Assembly: GCA_963707895.1 (NCBI GenBank)
Contig: CAVPRS010000003.1
Coordinates: 62,001 to 126,000 of the forward strand
Source of the DNA: Fodinibacter sp963707895
GTDB lineage: Bacteria; Actinomycetota; Actinomycetes; Actinomycetales; Dermatophilaceae
Reading direction: 5' to 3'
DNA length: 64,000 nt
The notes beneath the pieces are model-generated. The model ran no database searches, had not been told where the DNA came from, and saw only the letters and a list, made by a program, of their open reading frames with translations. The position numbers and the translations under genes were made by a program. Below are positions 17,458 through 26,950 of the stretch, in pieces. Within the stretch, counting starts at the first letter, position 1. Every line of letters starts with the position of its first letter.

Positions 17458-17918
17458 CCGTTCTCGAACCGCCCCAGGTGGTCACCGGCATCCACATCGC
17501 ACTCGCCACGAAGCTGCCGATGCGTGCCGTGGACCGGGTCACCGCGGAGGCCGGCAGCGGCCTCGTCGGCGACCGCTACCACGGGACCCGGCACCGGCAC
17601 GTGTCGGTGCAGTCGGCCTCGGAGCTGGCCGAGAGCGCCGAGCGGCTGGGTGCCCCGGTCCCGGCGGACCGCACCCGACGCAACCTCACGCTCAGCCACG
17701 GTGCGGTCGCGAAGCGTCCCGGAACCCGGGTGCGGGTCGGTGACGCGCTGCTCGAGGTGGTGCGCCCTGCACCGCCGTGCCGGATCATGGATGACGTCGT
17801 GGCACCGGGGGCAGCGCGGGCCATGCACGACCGGGGCGGTTCGATCTTCCGGGTGATCGAGTCGGGCGAGATCGCGGTCGGCGACCCGTGGGTCGAGCTG
17901 CCGGCCGACCCCTCCTGA
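17454..17918 (+). CDS. MOSC domain protein
   Basis: 154-aa protein consisting of a MOSC (molybdenum cofactor sulfurase C-terminal) domain: HIALATKLPMRAVDRVTA, GLVGDRYHGTRH, the RRNLTLS motif and the candidate catalytic cysteine in PAPPCRIMDDV near residue 107. MOSC proteins bind or hand on Moco or its sulfur. As the fourth gene of the molybdenum module, it may charge or insert the cofactor of the oxidase. GTG start overlapping the previous TGA shows translational coupling. The operon ends about 65 bp before the ABC exporter. Confidence 0.88.
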   Translation: MTVLEPPQVVTGIHIALATKLPMRAVDRVTAEAGSGLVGDRYHGTRHRHVSVQSASELAESAERLGAPVPADRTRRNLTLSHGAVAKRPGTRVRVGDALLEVVRPAPPCRIMDDVVAPGAARAMHDRGGSIFRVIESGEIAVGDPWVELPADPS

Positions 17919-17983
17919 TGCGCGGTCGGCGCGCCGGAAACTCGTTCGCCGTCAGGCCCTTCGGCGCATAGCGTGGAGGACTG

Positions 17984-19709
17984 ATGTCGCACCACTACTG
18001 GCCCTACGCGATCGACGCGGACGAGGCCCCTCCGCTCGATGCCGACCGCCTCCTCCTGTGGCTCGCTCGGCGACAGTGGCGAACCATCGTCGGGGGCGTG
18101 CTGTTCGGCGTCCCGTGGATGCTGTCGATCGCCCTCGTGCCGGCCGCGATCGGAAAGGCGATCGACGAGGGGCTCGTCGCCCACGACGAGAAGGCGCTCC
18201 TCGTGTGGTCCGGCGCGATCATGGGCCTGGGGCTGATCAGCGCCGTCACCACCAACGGACGGCACTGGTTCGCGGTGCGCAACTGGCTCATCGCGTCGTT
18301 CCGCACGGCCGTGGTCACCGAGCGCGCCGTGCGCCGCGCCGGGCCGGCCCTGACCCGCGAGATGCCGGCGGGTGAGGTCGTGACGAGCTTCGCCAGCGAC
18401 TTCTGGCGGATCGGCAACGCCTACGACGTCACGGCGCGCATGGCCGGGGCCATCGTCAGCTTCATCGTGGTGTCGATCATCCTGCTCAACGGCTCGGTCG
18501 TGCTCGGCGTCATCATGCTCGTCGGGCGGGCCGGTGCTGCTCGCCTCGCTCACCCTCGTCATGCGCCCGCTCCAGCGGCGCCAGGCCGCCCAGCGGCACG
18601 AGGCCGGCCTGCTCACCTCGCTCGGCGCCGACACCGTCGCCGGGCTGCGCGTGCTGCGCGGCATCGGCGGCGAGGACACCTTCCTGCGGCGGTACGCCGT
18701 GCAGTCGGACCGGGTGCGCGGCGCCGGGGTGCGCCTGTCCGGCATCCAGGCGACGCTCGACGCCGCCCAGGTGCTGCTGCCCGGCATCTTCGTCATCATC
18801 GTCACCGGGGTCGGGGCCCACCTCGCCGTCGCGGGTGAGATCTCCCCCGGCCAGCTGGTGGCGTTCTACGGCTACACGGCCTTCCTCACGATGCCGTTGC
18901 GCACGGCGACCGAGTTCGTGGACAAGACGATCCGGGCGCGGGTCGCGGCCCGCCGGGTGGTGCACATCCTGGGCGTCGCGCCCGACCACGCCGGTGAGGC
19001 GCCGAGCGCGGGTGGGCTCAACGGTCACGGCGTCGACCTCGCCGCCTCGATCGTCGACCCCGTCACGGGTGTCGTCATCGCGCCAGGCCTGGTCACCGCG
19101 CTCGTCAGCGCTCGTCCGGAGGAGACCGCAGAGCTCGCCCACCGGCTGGGCCGCACCATGCCGGGACGTCACGGCGTGCAGTGGGGCGACGTCGCGCTCG
19201 ACGACCTCCCCGTCGAGGCGGTGCGCTCGCGCGTCGTCGTCTCCGAGGCCGACCCGCACCTGTTCAGCGGTCCGGTGCGCGAGGCCCTCGGTGGCGGCAG
19301 CGACGACGAGCGGCACGCGGCCGTGTGGGTCACCAGCGCGTCGGACGCCCTCGACGCGCTCGAGCACGGCATGGACGGCGAGCTCGAGGAGCGCGGGCGG
19401 GCCCTGTCCGGCGGGCAGCGCCAGCGGGTGGCCCTGGCGCGCGCCCTGCTGCGCGACCCCGAGGTGCTCGTGCTCATCGAGCCGACCAGCGCGGTCGACG
19501 CGCACACCGAGGCACGGATCGCCGAGCGGCTCGTCGCGCACCGAGCGGGGCGCACCACGGTGCTCGTCACCGCCAGCCCCCTGCTGCTCGACCGGGCCGA
19601 CACCGTCGTGCTCGTCGAGGGCGGTGTGGTGAGCGCGAGCGGGCGACACCACGAGCTGCTGCGGTCGCACCCGTCCTACCGCGACGTCGTGCTGCGCGGT
19701 GGTGAGTGA
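17984..19709 (+). pseudogene. ABC exporter subunit A (TMD-NBD) with degenerate nucleotide site; +1 frameshift near 18524-18530
   Basis: Half-transporter of about 574 aa once a single extra G is removed near 18524-18530 (GTCGGGCGGGCC read as GTCGGCGGGCC). The total length of 1726 nt is one base over a whole number of codons. The transmembrane half (about residues 35-320) is type-I exporter-like. The NBD lacks a Walker A (only VVIAPGLVTALVSARPEE in its place) and has Ile for the Walker B Asp (LVLIEPTSAVD), but keeps a perfect LSGGQRQR signature. It pairs with the next gene, whose defects are complementary. A strong TGGAGGA site precedes ATG 17984. The break is probably a sequence error because both sides are well preserved. 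Confidence 0.8.
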
Positions 19710-21484
19710 TGTCGCCGCTGCTCGGGCGCACCGACCACGCCGCCCGCACCCTGCCCATCGCGGCGAGCGCCACCGTGCTCGCCCACACCAAGGTGCTGAT
19801 GCGCGACCACCGCCGGCCGCTGTCGTGGGTGCTCGGCTGGCACGTCGTCGCCGCGCTCGTCGCCCTGGTGGGTCCGTGGGTCATCGGCCAGGTGGTGCAG
19901 GAGGTGACCACCGGTGACGGCAGCCTGACCCGCATCGACCAGCTCATCGCGCTGCTCGTGGGGGCGATCGTGGTCCAGACGGTGCTCACCTGGGTGGCCC
20001 GCCGTGCGTCGTTCGTGCTGTCGGAGAAGATCTTCGCGCGGCTGCGCGAGGACTTCATCTCCAGCTCGGTGCGCCTGCCCCTGTCCGTGGTCGAGCGGGC
20101 CGGCACGGGTGACCTCGTCGCCCGCACGACCAACGACGTCGAGTCGTTGGCGCACATCATCCGGTTCGGCATCCCTGCGATCGTGGTGGCGACGACGACC
20201 GTCGTCGCGACCGCGGTGGCCGCGTTCCTCACGTCGCCGCTGGCGGCGCTCTCGCTCCTCACGGCGGCGCTGGTGCAGGTGCCGACGTCGCGCTGGTACC
20301 TCAAGCGCGCCGGCGACGGCTACCTGTGGGAGCACGCCTCCTACGCGCGGCTCAACGGTGTGGCGTCCGAGACGGTCGAGGGCGCCCAGACGATGGACGC
20401 CCTCGGGCTCCAGGCGGCGCGCGGCCGCCGGTTCCAGGACTCGCTCGCCGAGTGCGGTGACGCCGAGGCCTACACGCTCGGCCTGCGGCTGCGCTGGTTC
20501 CCCTGGCTCGAGATCGGCTTCTTCCTGCCGATCGCGACGGCCGTGCTCTGGGGCGGGTGGCTCGCCTGGAACGGCCACATCACCATCGCCGCGGCCACCG
20601 CCGTGACCCTCTACGTGCAGCAGCTGCTCGACCCGCTCGGCGAGCTGATCTCGTGGCTCGACGAGATCCAGTTCGCCGCAACCTCGTTGGCGCGCATCCT
20701 CGGTGTGTCCGAGGTGCCGCCCGACCGGGTGGCCACCGGCGCGACCCCCGACGGCGAGCAGGTCGACGTCGACGACGTGCGGTACTCGTACCGGGCGGGT
20801 CGCGACGTGCTGCACGGTGTCTCGCTCGGGCTCGTGCCCGGTGAGCGGCTGGCGATCGTGGGGCCGTCGGGGGCCGGGAAGTCCACCCTCGGCCGGCTGA
20901 TGGCCGGCATCGACGGGCCTCGCACCGGACGGGTCACCGGTGGCGGCGTGCCCCTCGTCGACCTCGAGCTGGCCGTGCTGCGCGGCGAGGTGGCCCTGGT
21001 GACCCAGGAGCACCACGTGTTCGTGGGGACGCTCGCGGAGAACCTCCGGCTCCCCCGCCCGGGTGCGAGCGACACCGAGCTGCGCGAGGCGCTCGCGGCC
21101 GTCGACGCCCTCGAGTGGGCCGATGCGCTGCCCTCGGGGCTGGAGACGGTCGTGGGGTCGGGTGGGCACGCGCTCACCGAGGGGCAGGCCCAGCAGCTGG
21201 CCCTGGCCCGGCTGGTGCTCGCCGACCCGCACACCCTGGTGCTCGACGAGGCCACCTCGCTGCTCGACCCGCGCGCCGCCCGGCACCTCGAGCGGTCGCT
21301 GGCCGCCGTCGTCGACGGGCGCACCGTCGTCGCCATCGCGCACCGGCTGCACACGGCGCACGATGCCGACCGGGTTGCCGTGGTCGAGGACGGCGTGGTC
21401 AGCGAGCTCGGCTCGCACGACGAGCTGATCGCCCGCGACGGCTCCTACGCCGCGCTGTGGCGCTCTTGGCGCGACGAGTCCTGA
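19709..21484 (+). CDS. ABC exporter subunit B (TMD-NBD)
   Basis: 591-aa half-transporter, a type-I exporter TMD followed by an NBD. Walker A is GPSGAGKST (near residue 388) and Walker B LVLDEATSLLD (near 509), but the signature is altered to LTEGQAQQ instead of LSGGQ. The H-loop is AIAHRL. With subunit A supplying LSGGQRQR, the heterodimer would have one complete ATP site and one degenerate site, as in BmrCD or TM287/288. ATG overlaps the stop of subunit A (TGATG); a GTG one codon upstream is possible. Cargo unknown. A perfect 14-bp hairpin at 21493-21532 follows the stop. Confidence 0.9.
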   Translation: MSPLLGRTDHAARTLPIAASATVLAHTKVLMRDHRRPLSWVLGWHVVAALVALVGPWVIGQVVQEVTTGDGSLTRIDQLIALLVGAIVVQTVLTWVARRASFVLSEKIFARLREDFISSSVRLPLSVVERAGTGDLVARTTNDVESLAHIIRFGIPAIVVATTTVVATAVAAFLTSPLAALSLLTAALVQVPTSRWYLKRAGDGYLWEHASYARLNGVASETVEGAQTMDALGLQAARGRRFQDSLAECGDAEAYTLGLRLRWFPWLEIGFFLPIATAVLWGGWLAWNGHITIAAATAVTLYVQQLLDPLGELISWLDEIQFAATSLARILGVSEVPPDRVATGATPDGEQVDVDDVRYSYRAGRDVLHGVSLGLVPGERLAIVGPSGAGKSTLGRLMAGIDGPRTGRVTGGGVPLVDLELAVLRGEVALVTQEHHVFVGTLAENLRLPRPGASDTELREALAAVDALEWADALPSGLETVVGSGGHALTEGQAQQLALARLVLADPHTLVLDEATSLLDPRAARHLERSLAAVVDGRTVVAIAHRLHTAHDADRVAVVEDGVVSELGSHDELIARDGSYAALWRSWRDES

Positions 21485-21492
21485 TCGGGGTT

Positions 21493-21532
21493 GGGTGCTC
21501 AGGTGGCTGTCCCGGCGACCACCTGAGCACCC
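21493..21532 (+). terminator. Hairpin terminator after the ABC exporter pair
   Basis: A perfect 14-bp stem (GGGTGCTCAGGTGG and its complement) with a 12-base loop begins nine bases after the transporter stop. It has no T-run, as is usual in this genome, so function is inferred from position. Confidence 0.7.
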
Positions 21533-21558
21533 GACGCCGGTCCAGTCCAAGGTGCCCG

Positions 21559-21811
21559 CTTCGGCTACCCCTTGGTAGGTGCAGTGATCGGTGCACCTAC
21601 GGCGCGGTAGCCGAAGTCGGGTCGGAGCGGGCCCGCGGGGAGTGAGCCCACACCCCGCCCCCTCTACCCCGTGGTAGGTGCAGTGATCGGTGCACCTACG
21701 GCGCGGTAGCCGAAGTCGGGTCGGAGCGGGCCCGCGGGGGGAGAGCCCACATCCCGCCCCGTCTACCCCCTGGTAGGTGCAGTGATCGGCGCACCTACCA
21801 AGCGGTAGCCG
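21559..21811. repeat. Tandem palindromic repeat, 99-bp period, about 2.5 copies
   Basis: Units begin at CTACC in 21565, 21664 and 21763, giving an exact 99-bp period; the third copy stops after about 49 bases. Each unit carries a perfect inverted repeat GTAGGTGCA-N8-TGCACCTAC (third copy has one change, GCGCACCTAC). In the first copy this is nested in CTTCGGCTACC...GGTAGCCGAAG (21559-21569 and 21606-21616). It fills the gap between the convergent ABC exporter and DUF1905 genes. No coding potential is visible. Confidence 0.8.
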
Positions 21812-21878
21812 CAGCGACGAGGGGCAGCGCGGGGGTCAGCACGCCACAGGAGGACGGTGACCGGCGCGCGAGCGGCCG

Positions 21879-22205
21879 TCAGCGGTCGACGAGGCGGATG
21901 GTGACCCGCGCCGTCGCGCCGTCGTCGAGCCCCTCCGCCACCCGCACCGCCTTCTTCACGGGCAGCACGTAGGCGCCGGCCTCGGCCGACGGGAAGAGCG
22001 ACGTGCGCCAGACCGACCCACCGACCGTCACCTCGACCCGCACGGCGCCGAAGCCACCGACGCGGTCACCGACGGCCTCGTCGACCTCGTCGCTGACGGC
22101 CTCAGGGACCGTGACGAACCGCCACGACCCCTCGCGCCACTGCCACACGGGCGCACTGAACCCCCACTGCCCGGATGCCGACCCGCGACCAGCCGACCCG
22201 CTCAT
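21879..22205 (-). CDS. DUF1905 domain protein
   Basis: 108-aa small protein of the DUF1905 family: APVWQWREGSWRFVTVP, GGFGAVRVEVTVGGSVWRTS, LFPSAEAGAYVLPVKKAVR. It is a small beta-barrel-like domain of unknown function and the C-terminal bacteriocin-like motif found in longer versions is absent. Its ATG overlaps the stop of the GMC oxidase (ATGA), making it the last gene of the leftward aldehyde dehydrogenase/GMC oxidase operon. The coupling suggests a linked role, but no reaction can be inferred. Confidence 0.8.
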   Translation of the reverse strand: MSGSAGRGSASGQWGFSAPVWQWREGSWRFVTVPEAVSDEVDEAVGDRVGGFGAVRVEVTVGGSVWRTSLFPSAEAGAYVLPVKKAVRVAEGLDDGATARVTIRLVDR

Positions 22206-24002
22206 CCACCCATCGTGGCAGCGGCCGCCGACACCAGCGGCTCGACCCGCACCGGGAACCCGCGCGGCACCGCGGGGTGACGAGCGGGAACCGGCTGCAC
22301 CACGGCATACGGCGCATTCTGCGGCGGACGCTGGTCGGCGTCACCGATGTTGGGCCACAACGACATCGCGCGCTCGGCCTGGGCGGTGATGGTGAGCGCG
22401 GGGTTGACGCCGAGGTTGGCCGAGACCGCCGAGCCGTCGACCACCGAGAGCCCGGGATAGCCCCACACCCGGTGGTAGCCGTCGACGACACCGCGGTCGG
22501 GCGACGAGCCGATCGTCGCGCCACCGAGGAAGTGCGCCGTCATCGGCACGTCGAACACCTCGAACCACGACCCGCCGGCCGCCGTGTAGTCGCCCGTGGC
22601 CTCGCCCAGCCGCCTGGCCAGCGTCTCCATGGCCTCGTGCCCCTCGGCGATGTACGAGGGGTTCGGGGTGCCGTGGCCCTGCCGCGAGGTGAGCCCCGGC
22701 CGGCCGAGCAGCCCGCGCCGACCCGTGACCTGCAGCGAGTTGTCGCGGCTCTGCATGACCAGGCCGATCACCATCCGCTCGCTCCAGCGCCGCGGGATCG
22801 GCATCAGCCGCAGGAAGCCCATCGGGTCGCGACCGACCTTGCGCAGCAGCTCGACCCACCGTGGTCGCCCCGTGTCGCCGGGCACCGCGATCGTGGCGAG
22901 CAGGCCCATCGCGTTCGAGCCCTTGCCGTAGCGGCAGTTCTCGACGTGCGTGGTGTCGTCGACGTGGAAGGACGACGTGATGGCCACACCCCGGGTGAGG
23001 TCGAGGTCGTCGGGCGGCACGTGCTGCGTCATCGCGCCGAGCAGCGCCTCGGAGTTGGTGCGGGTGCGGTGCCCGAGGTAGTCCGACAACGCCGGCAGCT
23101 CGCCGGCCGCCTTCATCTCGTGCAGCAGCACCTGGGTGCCCCACGTGCCGGCGGCCAGCACGACGTGGCGCGCCGTCACACCTCCGCACGTCGCGACCAC
23201 CGACCGGCCCGGTGCGCTCGTGCAGCACGCGGTACGCCGGGTGCTCGCCCTCGGTGCCCGGCACGACCCCCAGCCGGGTGACCGTGCGCATCGCGGCGAT
23301 CTCGACGCCGAGGGTCTCGGCGAGCGCGAGGTAGTTCTTGCGCAGCGTGTTCTTGGCACCCACCCGGCAGCCGACCATGCAGTTGCCGCACTCCGTGCAC
23401 CCGGTGCGTGCGGGCCCGACGCCACCGAAGTACGGGTCCTCGACGGTGACGCCCGGCGTGCCGAAGAACACGCCGACCGGCGTCCGCCGGAACGTGTCAC
23501 CGACACCCAGGTCGTCGGCCGTGCGCTGCATGAGCTGCTCGACGACGCCGTGGCACGGGTTGGTGACCACGCCCAGCATCCGGCTCGCCGTGTCGTAGTG
23601 CGGGGCGAGCTCGTTCTCCCAGTCGGTGATGTCGGCCCACTGCTCGTCGCGGAAGAACTGCGACGGCGGCACGTAGAGGGTGTTGGCGTAGTTCAGCGAG
23701 CCGCCACCGACGCCCGCGCCGGCGAGCACGACGACGTCGGGCAGCCGGTGGATCCGCTGGATGCCGTAGCACCCCACCTGCGGTGCCCACAGGTAGCGCC
23801 GGGCGTCCCACGAGGTCTCGGCGAAGTCCTCGTCCTCGAAGCGACGCCCCGCCTCGAGCACCAGGACCCGGTAGCCCTTCTCGGCCAACCGCAGTGCGGA
23901 GACCGAACCGCCGAAGCCCGAGCCGACCACCACGACGTCGACGTCGACGTCAACGTCGACGGCGACCTCGGGGGCGGAGGCCGACGTGCCGTCCGCGCTC
24001 AC
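22202..24002 (-). pseudogene. GMC-family oxidoreductase, cholesterol oxidase (ChoD)-like; +1 frameshift near 23204-23212
   Basis: About 600 codons after removing one extra G near 23204-23212 (coding strand ACCGGGCCGG read as ACCGGCCGG); the total of 1801 nt is one base too long. N-terminal FAD site: VVVVGSGFGGSVSALRLAE. A cysteine cluster GCTECGNCMVGCRVGAKNTL follows near residue 200, as in mycobacterial ChoD. The C-terminal GMC region (GLSVVDGSAVSANLGVNPAL, plus AHFLGGATIG) is intact after the break. ChoD-type enzymes oxidise sterols or other bulky alcohols. The gene sits two genes from guaB3, as choD does in M. tuberculosis. It overlaps the aldehyde dehydrogenase stop (GTGA). Probably a sequence error rather than decay. 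Confidence 0.82.
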
Positions 24003-25588
24003 TTCAGCCCGACCGCCTTCATCGCCCTCAGTGCCCCGGTGAGCACCCGCGCGAAGGTCTCGTCGGACATCCCCGCGAACGGCGCGATGGGGACGAGGTG
24101 CTGGGACGCGATGGTCTGCGACTCGGTGTACTTCAGCAGGCCCTCACGGCCGTGTCGGCGGCCCAGCCCCGAGGACTTCATCCCGCCCATCGGGGCGGCG
24201 ACGCTGCCCCAGGTGGTGGCATAGCCCTCGTTGACGTTGACCGTTCCCGCGTGGATGCGGGCGGCGAGCCGGCGACCGCGGCGCACGTCACGCGTCCAGA
24301 CCGAGGCGTTGAGCCCGTACTCGGTGTCGTTGGCCAGCCGCACGGCCTCGTCGTCCGAGGCCACCGGGAACACCGAGACGAGTGGGCCGAAGGTCTCCTC
24401 GTCGCGGCACGCCATCGCCGAGGTCACCCCCTCGAGCACGGTCGGCTCGACGACGAGCGGCCCGATGTCGGGGCGGGCCCGACCGCCGGTGAGCACCCGG
24501 GCTCCCTTGGCGACCGCGTCGTCGATGTGGGCGAGCACCTTCTCCTTCTGGGCCGCGCTGACCAGGCTGCCCATGTCGGCGCCCCAGTGCAGCCCGGTCG
24601 ACAGGCGCATCCGCCCGACGAGCTCGACGAACCGCGACACGAACTCGTCGTAGACGTCGGCGTGCACGACCAGGCGCTCAGCACTGATGCACAGCTGCCC
24701 GGCCGAGGAGAAGCAGGCCCGCACCGCACCCGCGGCGGCGCGGCGCACGTCGGCGTCGGCCGCGACGTACATGGTGTTCTTGCCGCCGAGCTCGAGGCTG
24801 ATGCCGACCAGGCGCCTGCCCGCGGCCTGGGCGACCCGGCGACCCGTGGCGGTCGACCCGGTGAAGCTGACGTAGTCGGTGCGGTCGACGACCGCCTGCC
24901 CGGTGGGCTCGCCGTGGCCGAGCACGACCTGCAGCAGGTCCTTGGGCAGACCGGCGTCCTCGAAGATCTCCGCGGCGGCCAGCGCGGTGAGGGAGCCCTG
25001 CAGGTCGGGGCGCAGCACGACGGCGTTGCCGGCCAGCAGCGCGGGGATGGCGTCGGTCACGGCCAGGCTGAGCGGGTAGTTCCACGGGGAGACGATGCCG
25101 ACGACCCCCTTGGGCCGGTGGTGCTCCACGGCACGCGAGAGCATCGGGTACACCCCCACGTGCCTGGTCTCGCGCAGCAGCGACGGACCGCGGCGGGCGT
25201 AGTGCCGCGCGACGATCGCGCAGTCGCCGACCTCCTCGAAGGCGTGCAGGCGGGCCTTGCCCGACTCCAGCTGCACGAGGTCGAGCAGCTCCGCCTGCCG
25301 GTCGAGCACGAGGTCGTGCACCCGCAGCAGCACGGCGGCACGCTCCTCGACCGACACCGCGGCCCACGCGCGCTGCGCGCCGCGAGCGGTGTCGACCGCC
25401 ACACCGACGTCCTGCGCGCTCGAGAGCGGCAGCACCGCGAGAGGCGCACCCGTCATCGGCGTGTGGGTCACCTGCTCGCCACCGTCGCCGGACGCGACGA
25501 CCCGGGCGGCGAGCGCGCGCACCCTGGCGGGGTCGACGGCATACGTCGCGCTGGGATCGGTCTCGGGGTCCACGATGACTTCGGCCAT
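23999..25588 (-). CDS. Aldehyde dehydrogenase, succinate-semialdehyde dehydrogenase-like
   Basis: 529-aa NAD(P)-dependent aldehyde dehydrogenase. Cofactor contacts SPWNYPLSLAVTDAIPALLA, the glycine motif FTGSTATGRR, the catalytic base LELGGKN (near residue 267) and the nucleophile in AGQLCISAERLV (near 302) are all intact. The sequence resembles actinobacterial GabD2-type succinate-semialdehyde dehydrogenases, though substrate assignment by family is loose. It is first in a tightly overlapping operon with the GMC oxidase and DUF1905, so it may oxidise the aldehyde that the GMC enzyme makes from an alcohol. Confidence 0.88.
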   Translation of the reverse strand: MAEVIVDPETDPSATYAVDPARVRALAARVVASGDGGEQVTHTPMTGAPLAVLPLSSAQDVGVAVDTARGAQRAWAAVSVEERAAVLLRVHDLVLDRQAELLDLVQLESGKARLHAFEEVGDCAIVARHYARRGPSLLRETRHVGVYPMLSRAVEHHRPKGVVGIVSPWNYPLSLAVTDAIPALLAGNAVVLRPDLQGSLTALAAAEIFEDAGLPKDLLQVVLGHGEPTGQAVVDRTDYVSFTGSTATGRRVAQAAGRRLVGISLELGGKNTMYVAADADVRRAAAGAVRACFSSAGQLCISAERLVVHADVYDEFVSRFVELVGRMRLSTGLHWGADMGSLVSAAQKEKVLAHIDDAVAKGARVLTGGRARPDIGPLVVEPTVLEGVTSAMACRDEETFGPLVSVFPVASDDEAVRLANDTEYGLNASVWTRDVRRGRRLAARIHAGTVNVNEGYATTWGSVAAPMGGMKSSGLGRRHGREGLLKYTESQTIASQHLVPIAPFAGMSDETFARVLTGALRAMKAVGLK

Positions 25589-25684
25589 GACCGAAGGCTA
25601 ACCACCGCGTCCAGAGGGCGTCAGTGGTTCACCGGCCGAGCGCGCGTGGCGTGGCTCACGGGCGACCCGGATCCGACCCCGGGG

Positions 25685-26806
25685 TCAGCTGCGCTGGTAG
25701 GGCGCGACGACGACCTCGACCCGCTGGAACTCCTTGAGGTCGAGGTAGCCCGAGGTGGCCATCGCCCGCCGCAGGGCGCCGACCAGGTTGGTGGTGCCGT
25801 CGGCGATCCGGCTCGGACCGAACAGGATCTCCTCGAGACCGGCCACCGCGCCCACCTCGACCCGCTCGCCGCGGGGCAGCTCGGGGTGGTGCGCCTCCGG
25901 GCCCCAGTGGAAGCCGCGACCCGGCGCGTCGGTGGCGCGTGCGAGCGCGGCGCCGAGCATCACGGCATCCGCGCCGCAGGCGACGGCCTTGACGATGTCG
26001 CCGCTGGTGCCCATGCCGCCGTCGGCGATGACGTGCACGTAGCGCCCGCCGGACTCGTCGAGGTAGTCGCGGCGTGCGGCGGCGACGTCGGCGATCGCCG
26101 ACGCCATCGGCGCGTGGATGCCGAGCGTGCGTCGGGTGGTGTGCGCGGCCCCGCCGCCGAAGCCGACGAGCACACCGGCCGCGCCGGTGCGCATGAGGTG
26201 CAGGGCAGCCGAGTACGAGGCCGCCCCACCGACGATGACCGGCACGTCGAGCTCGTAGATGAAGCGCTTGAGGTTGAGCGGCTCGGCCCGGCCCGACACG
26301 TGCTCGGCCGACACCGTGGTGCCCCGGATCACGAACAGGTCGACCCCCGCGTCGACGACGGTCTTCCAGAGCTGCTGGGTGCGCTGCGGCGTGAGGGCAC
26401 CGGCGACGGTGACGCCCGAGTCGCGGATCTCGCGCAGCCGCTCGGTGACCAGCTCGGGCTGGATCTCCTCGCGGTAGATCTCCTGCATCCGGGTCGTGGC
26501 CAGGGCCGGGTCGAGGGTCGCGATCTCGGCGAGCAGCGGTGCGGGGTCCTCGTAGCGGGTCCACAGGCCCTCGAGGTCGAGCACCGGAAGGCCACCGAGC
26601 TTGCCGAGCGCGATCGCGGTCTGCGGCGACATCACCGAGTCCATCGGCGCCGCGATGACCGGCAGGTCGAAGTGGTAGGCGTCGATCTGCCAGCCGACCG
26701 AGACCTCCTCGGGGTCGCGCGTGCGGCGCGACGGCACGATGGCGATGTCGTCGAAGGAATAGGCCCGGCGACCGCGCTTGCCACGGCCGATCTCGATCTC
26801 GGTCAC
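25685..26806 (-). CDS. guaB3: GuaB3 family IMP dehydrogenase-related protein
   Basis: 373-aa TIM-barrel protein of the IMPDH/GMP reductase superfamily, lacking CBS domains. Family marks are MTEIEIGRGKRGRRAYSFDD at the start, the VIAAPMDSVMSPQTAIAL segment and ADGGMGTSGDIVKAVACGAD. The flap cysteine of true IMPDH (GSICTT) is absent: the corresponding stretch reads GGGAAHTTRRTLGI. GuaB3 proteins lie beside guaB/choD genes across actinobacteria and are commonly annotated as IMPDH-related. Recent work on the family suggests GMP reductase activity (recalled, not testable here). GTG start. Divergent from the MFS exporter. Confidence 0.88.
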   Translation of the reverse strand: MTEIEIGRGKRGRRAYSFDDIAIVPSRRTRDPEEVSVGWQIDAYHFDLPVIAAPMDSVMSPQTAIALGKLGGLPVLDLEGLWTRYEDPAPLLAEIATLDPALATTRMQEIYREEIQPELVTERLREIRDSGVTVAGALTPQRTQQLWKTVVDAGVDLFVIRGTTVSAEHVSGRAEPLNLKRFIYELDVPVIVGGAASYSAALHLMRTGAAGVLVGFGGGAAHTTRRTLGIHAPMASAIADVAAARRDYLDESGGRYVHVIADGGMGTSGDIVKAVACGADAVMLGAALARATDAPGRGFHWGPEAHHPELPRGERVEVGAVAGLEEILFGPSRIADGTTNLVGALRRAMATSGYLDLKEFQRVEVVVAPYQRS

Positions 26807-26950
26807 CGGGGCAGCCTACCGAGCGCAGGAGCGGCCACTCCCGCGTGCCCGGCGCTCGACGGCGAACCGATTTCCGGGCCCGTGTATTCCCGGCTCCCGC
26901 GAGTGTCCGTCACGTGTCCGCCACTAGCAGAAAGTGTTTCCCGATGGGGG

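Noticed and set aside
21559..21811. CRISPR-like array
   Set aside because: The whole 99-bp unit is conserved, so there are no unique spacers; only 2.5 copies and no cas genes.
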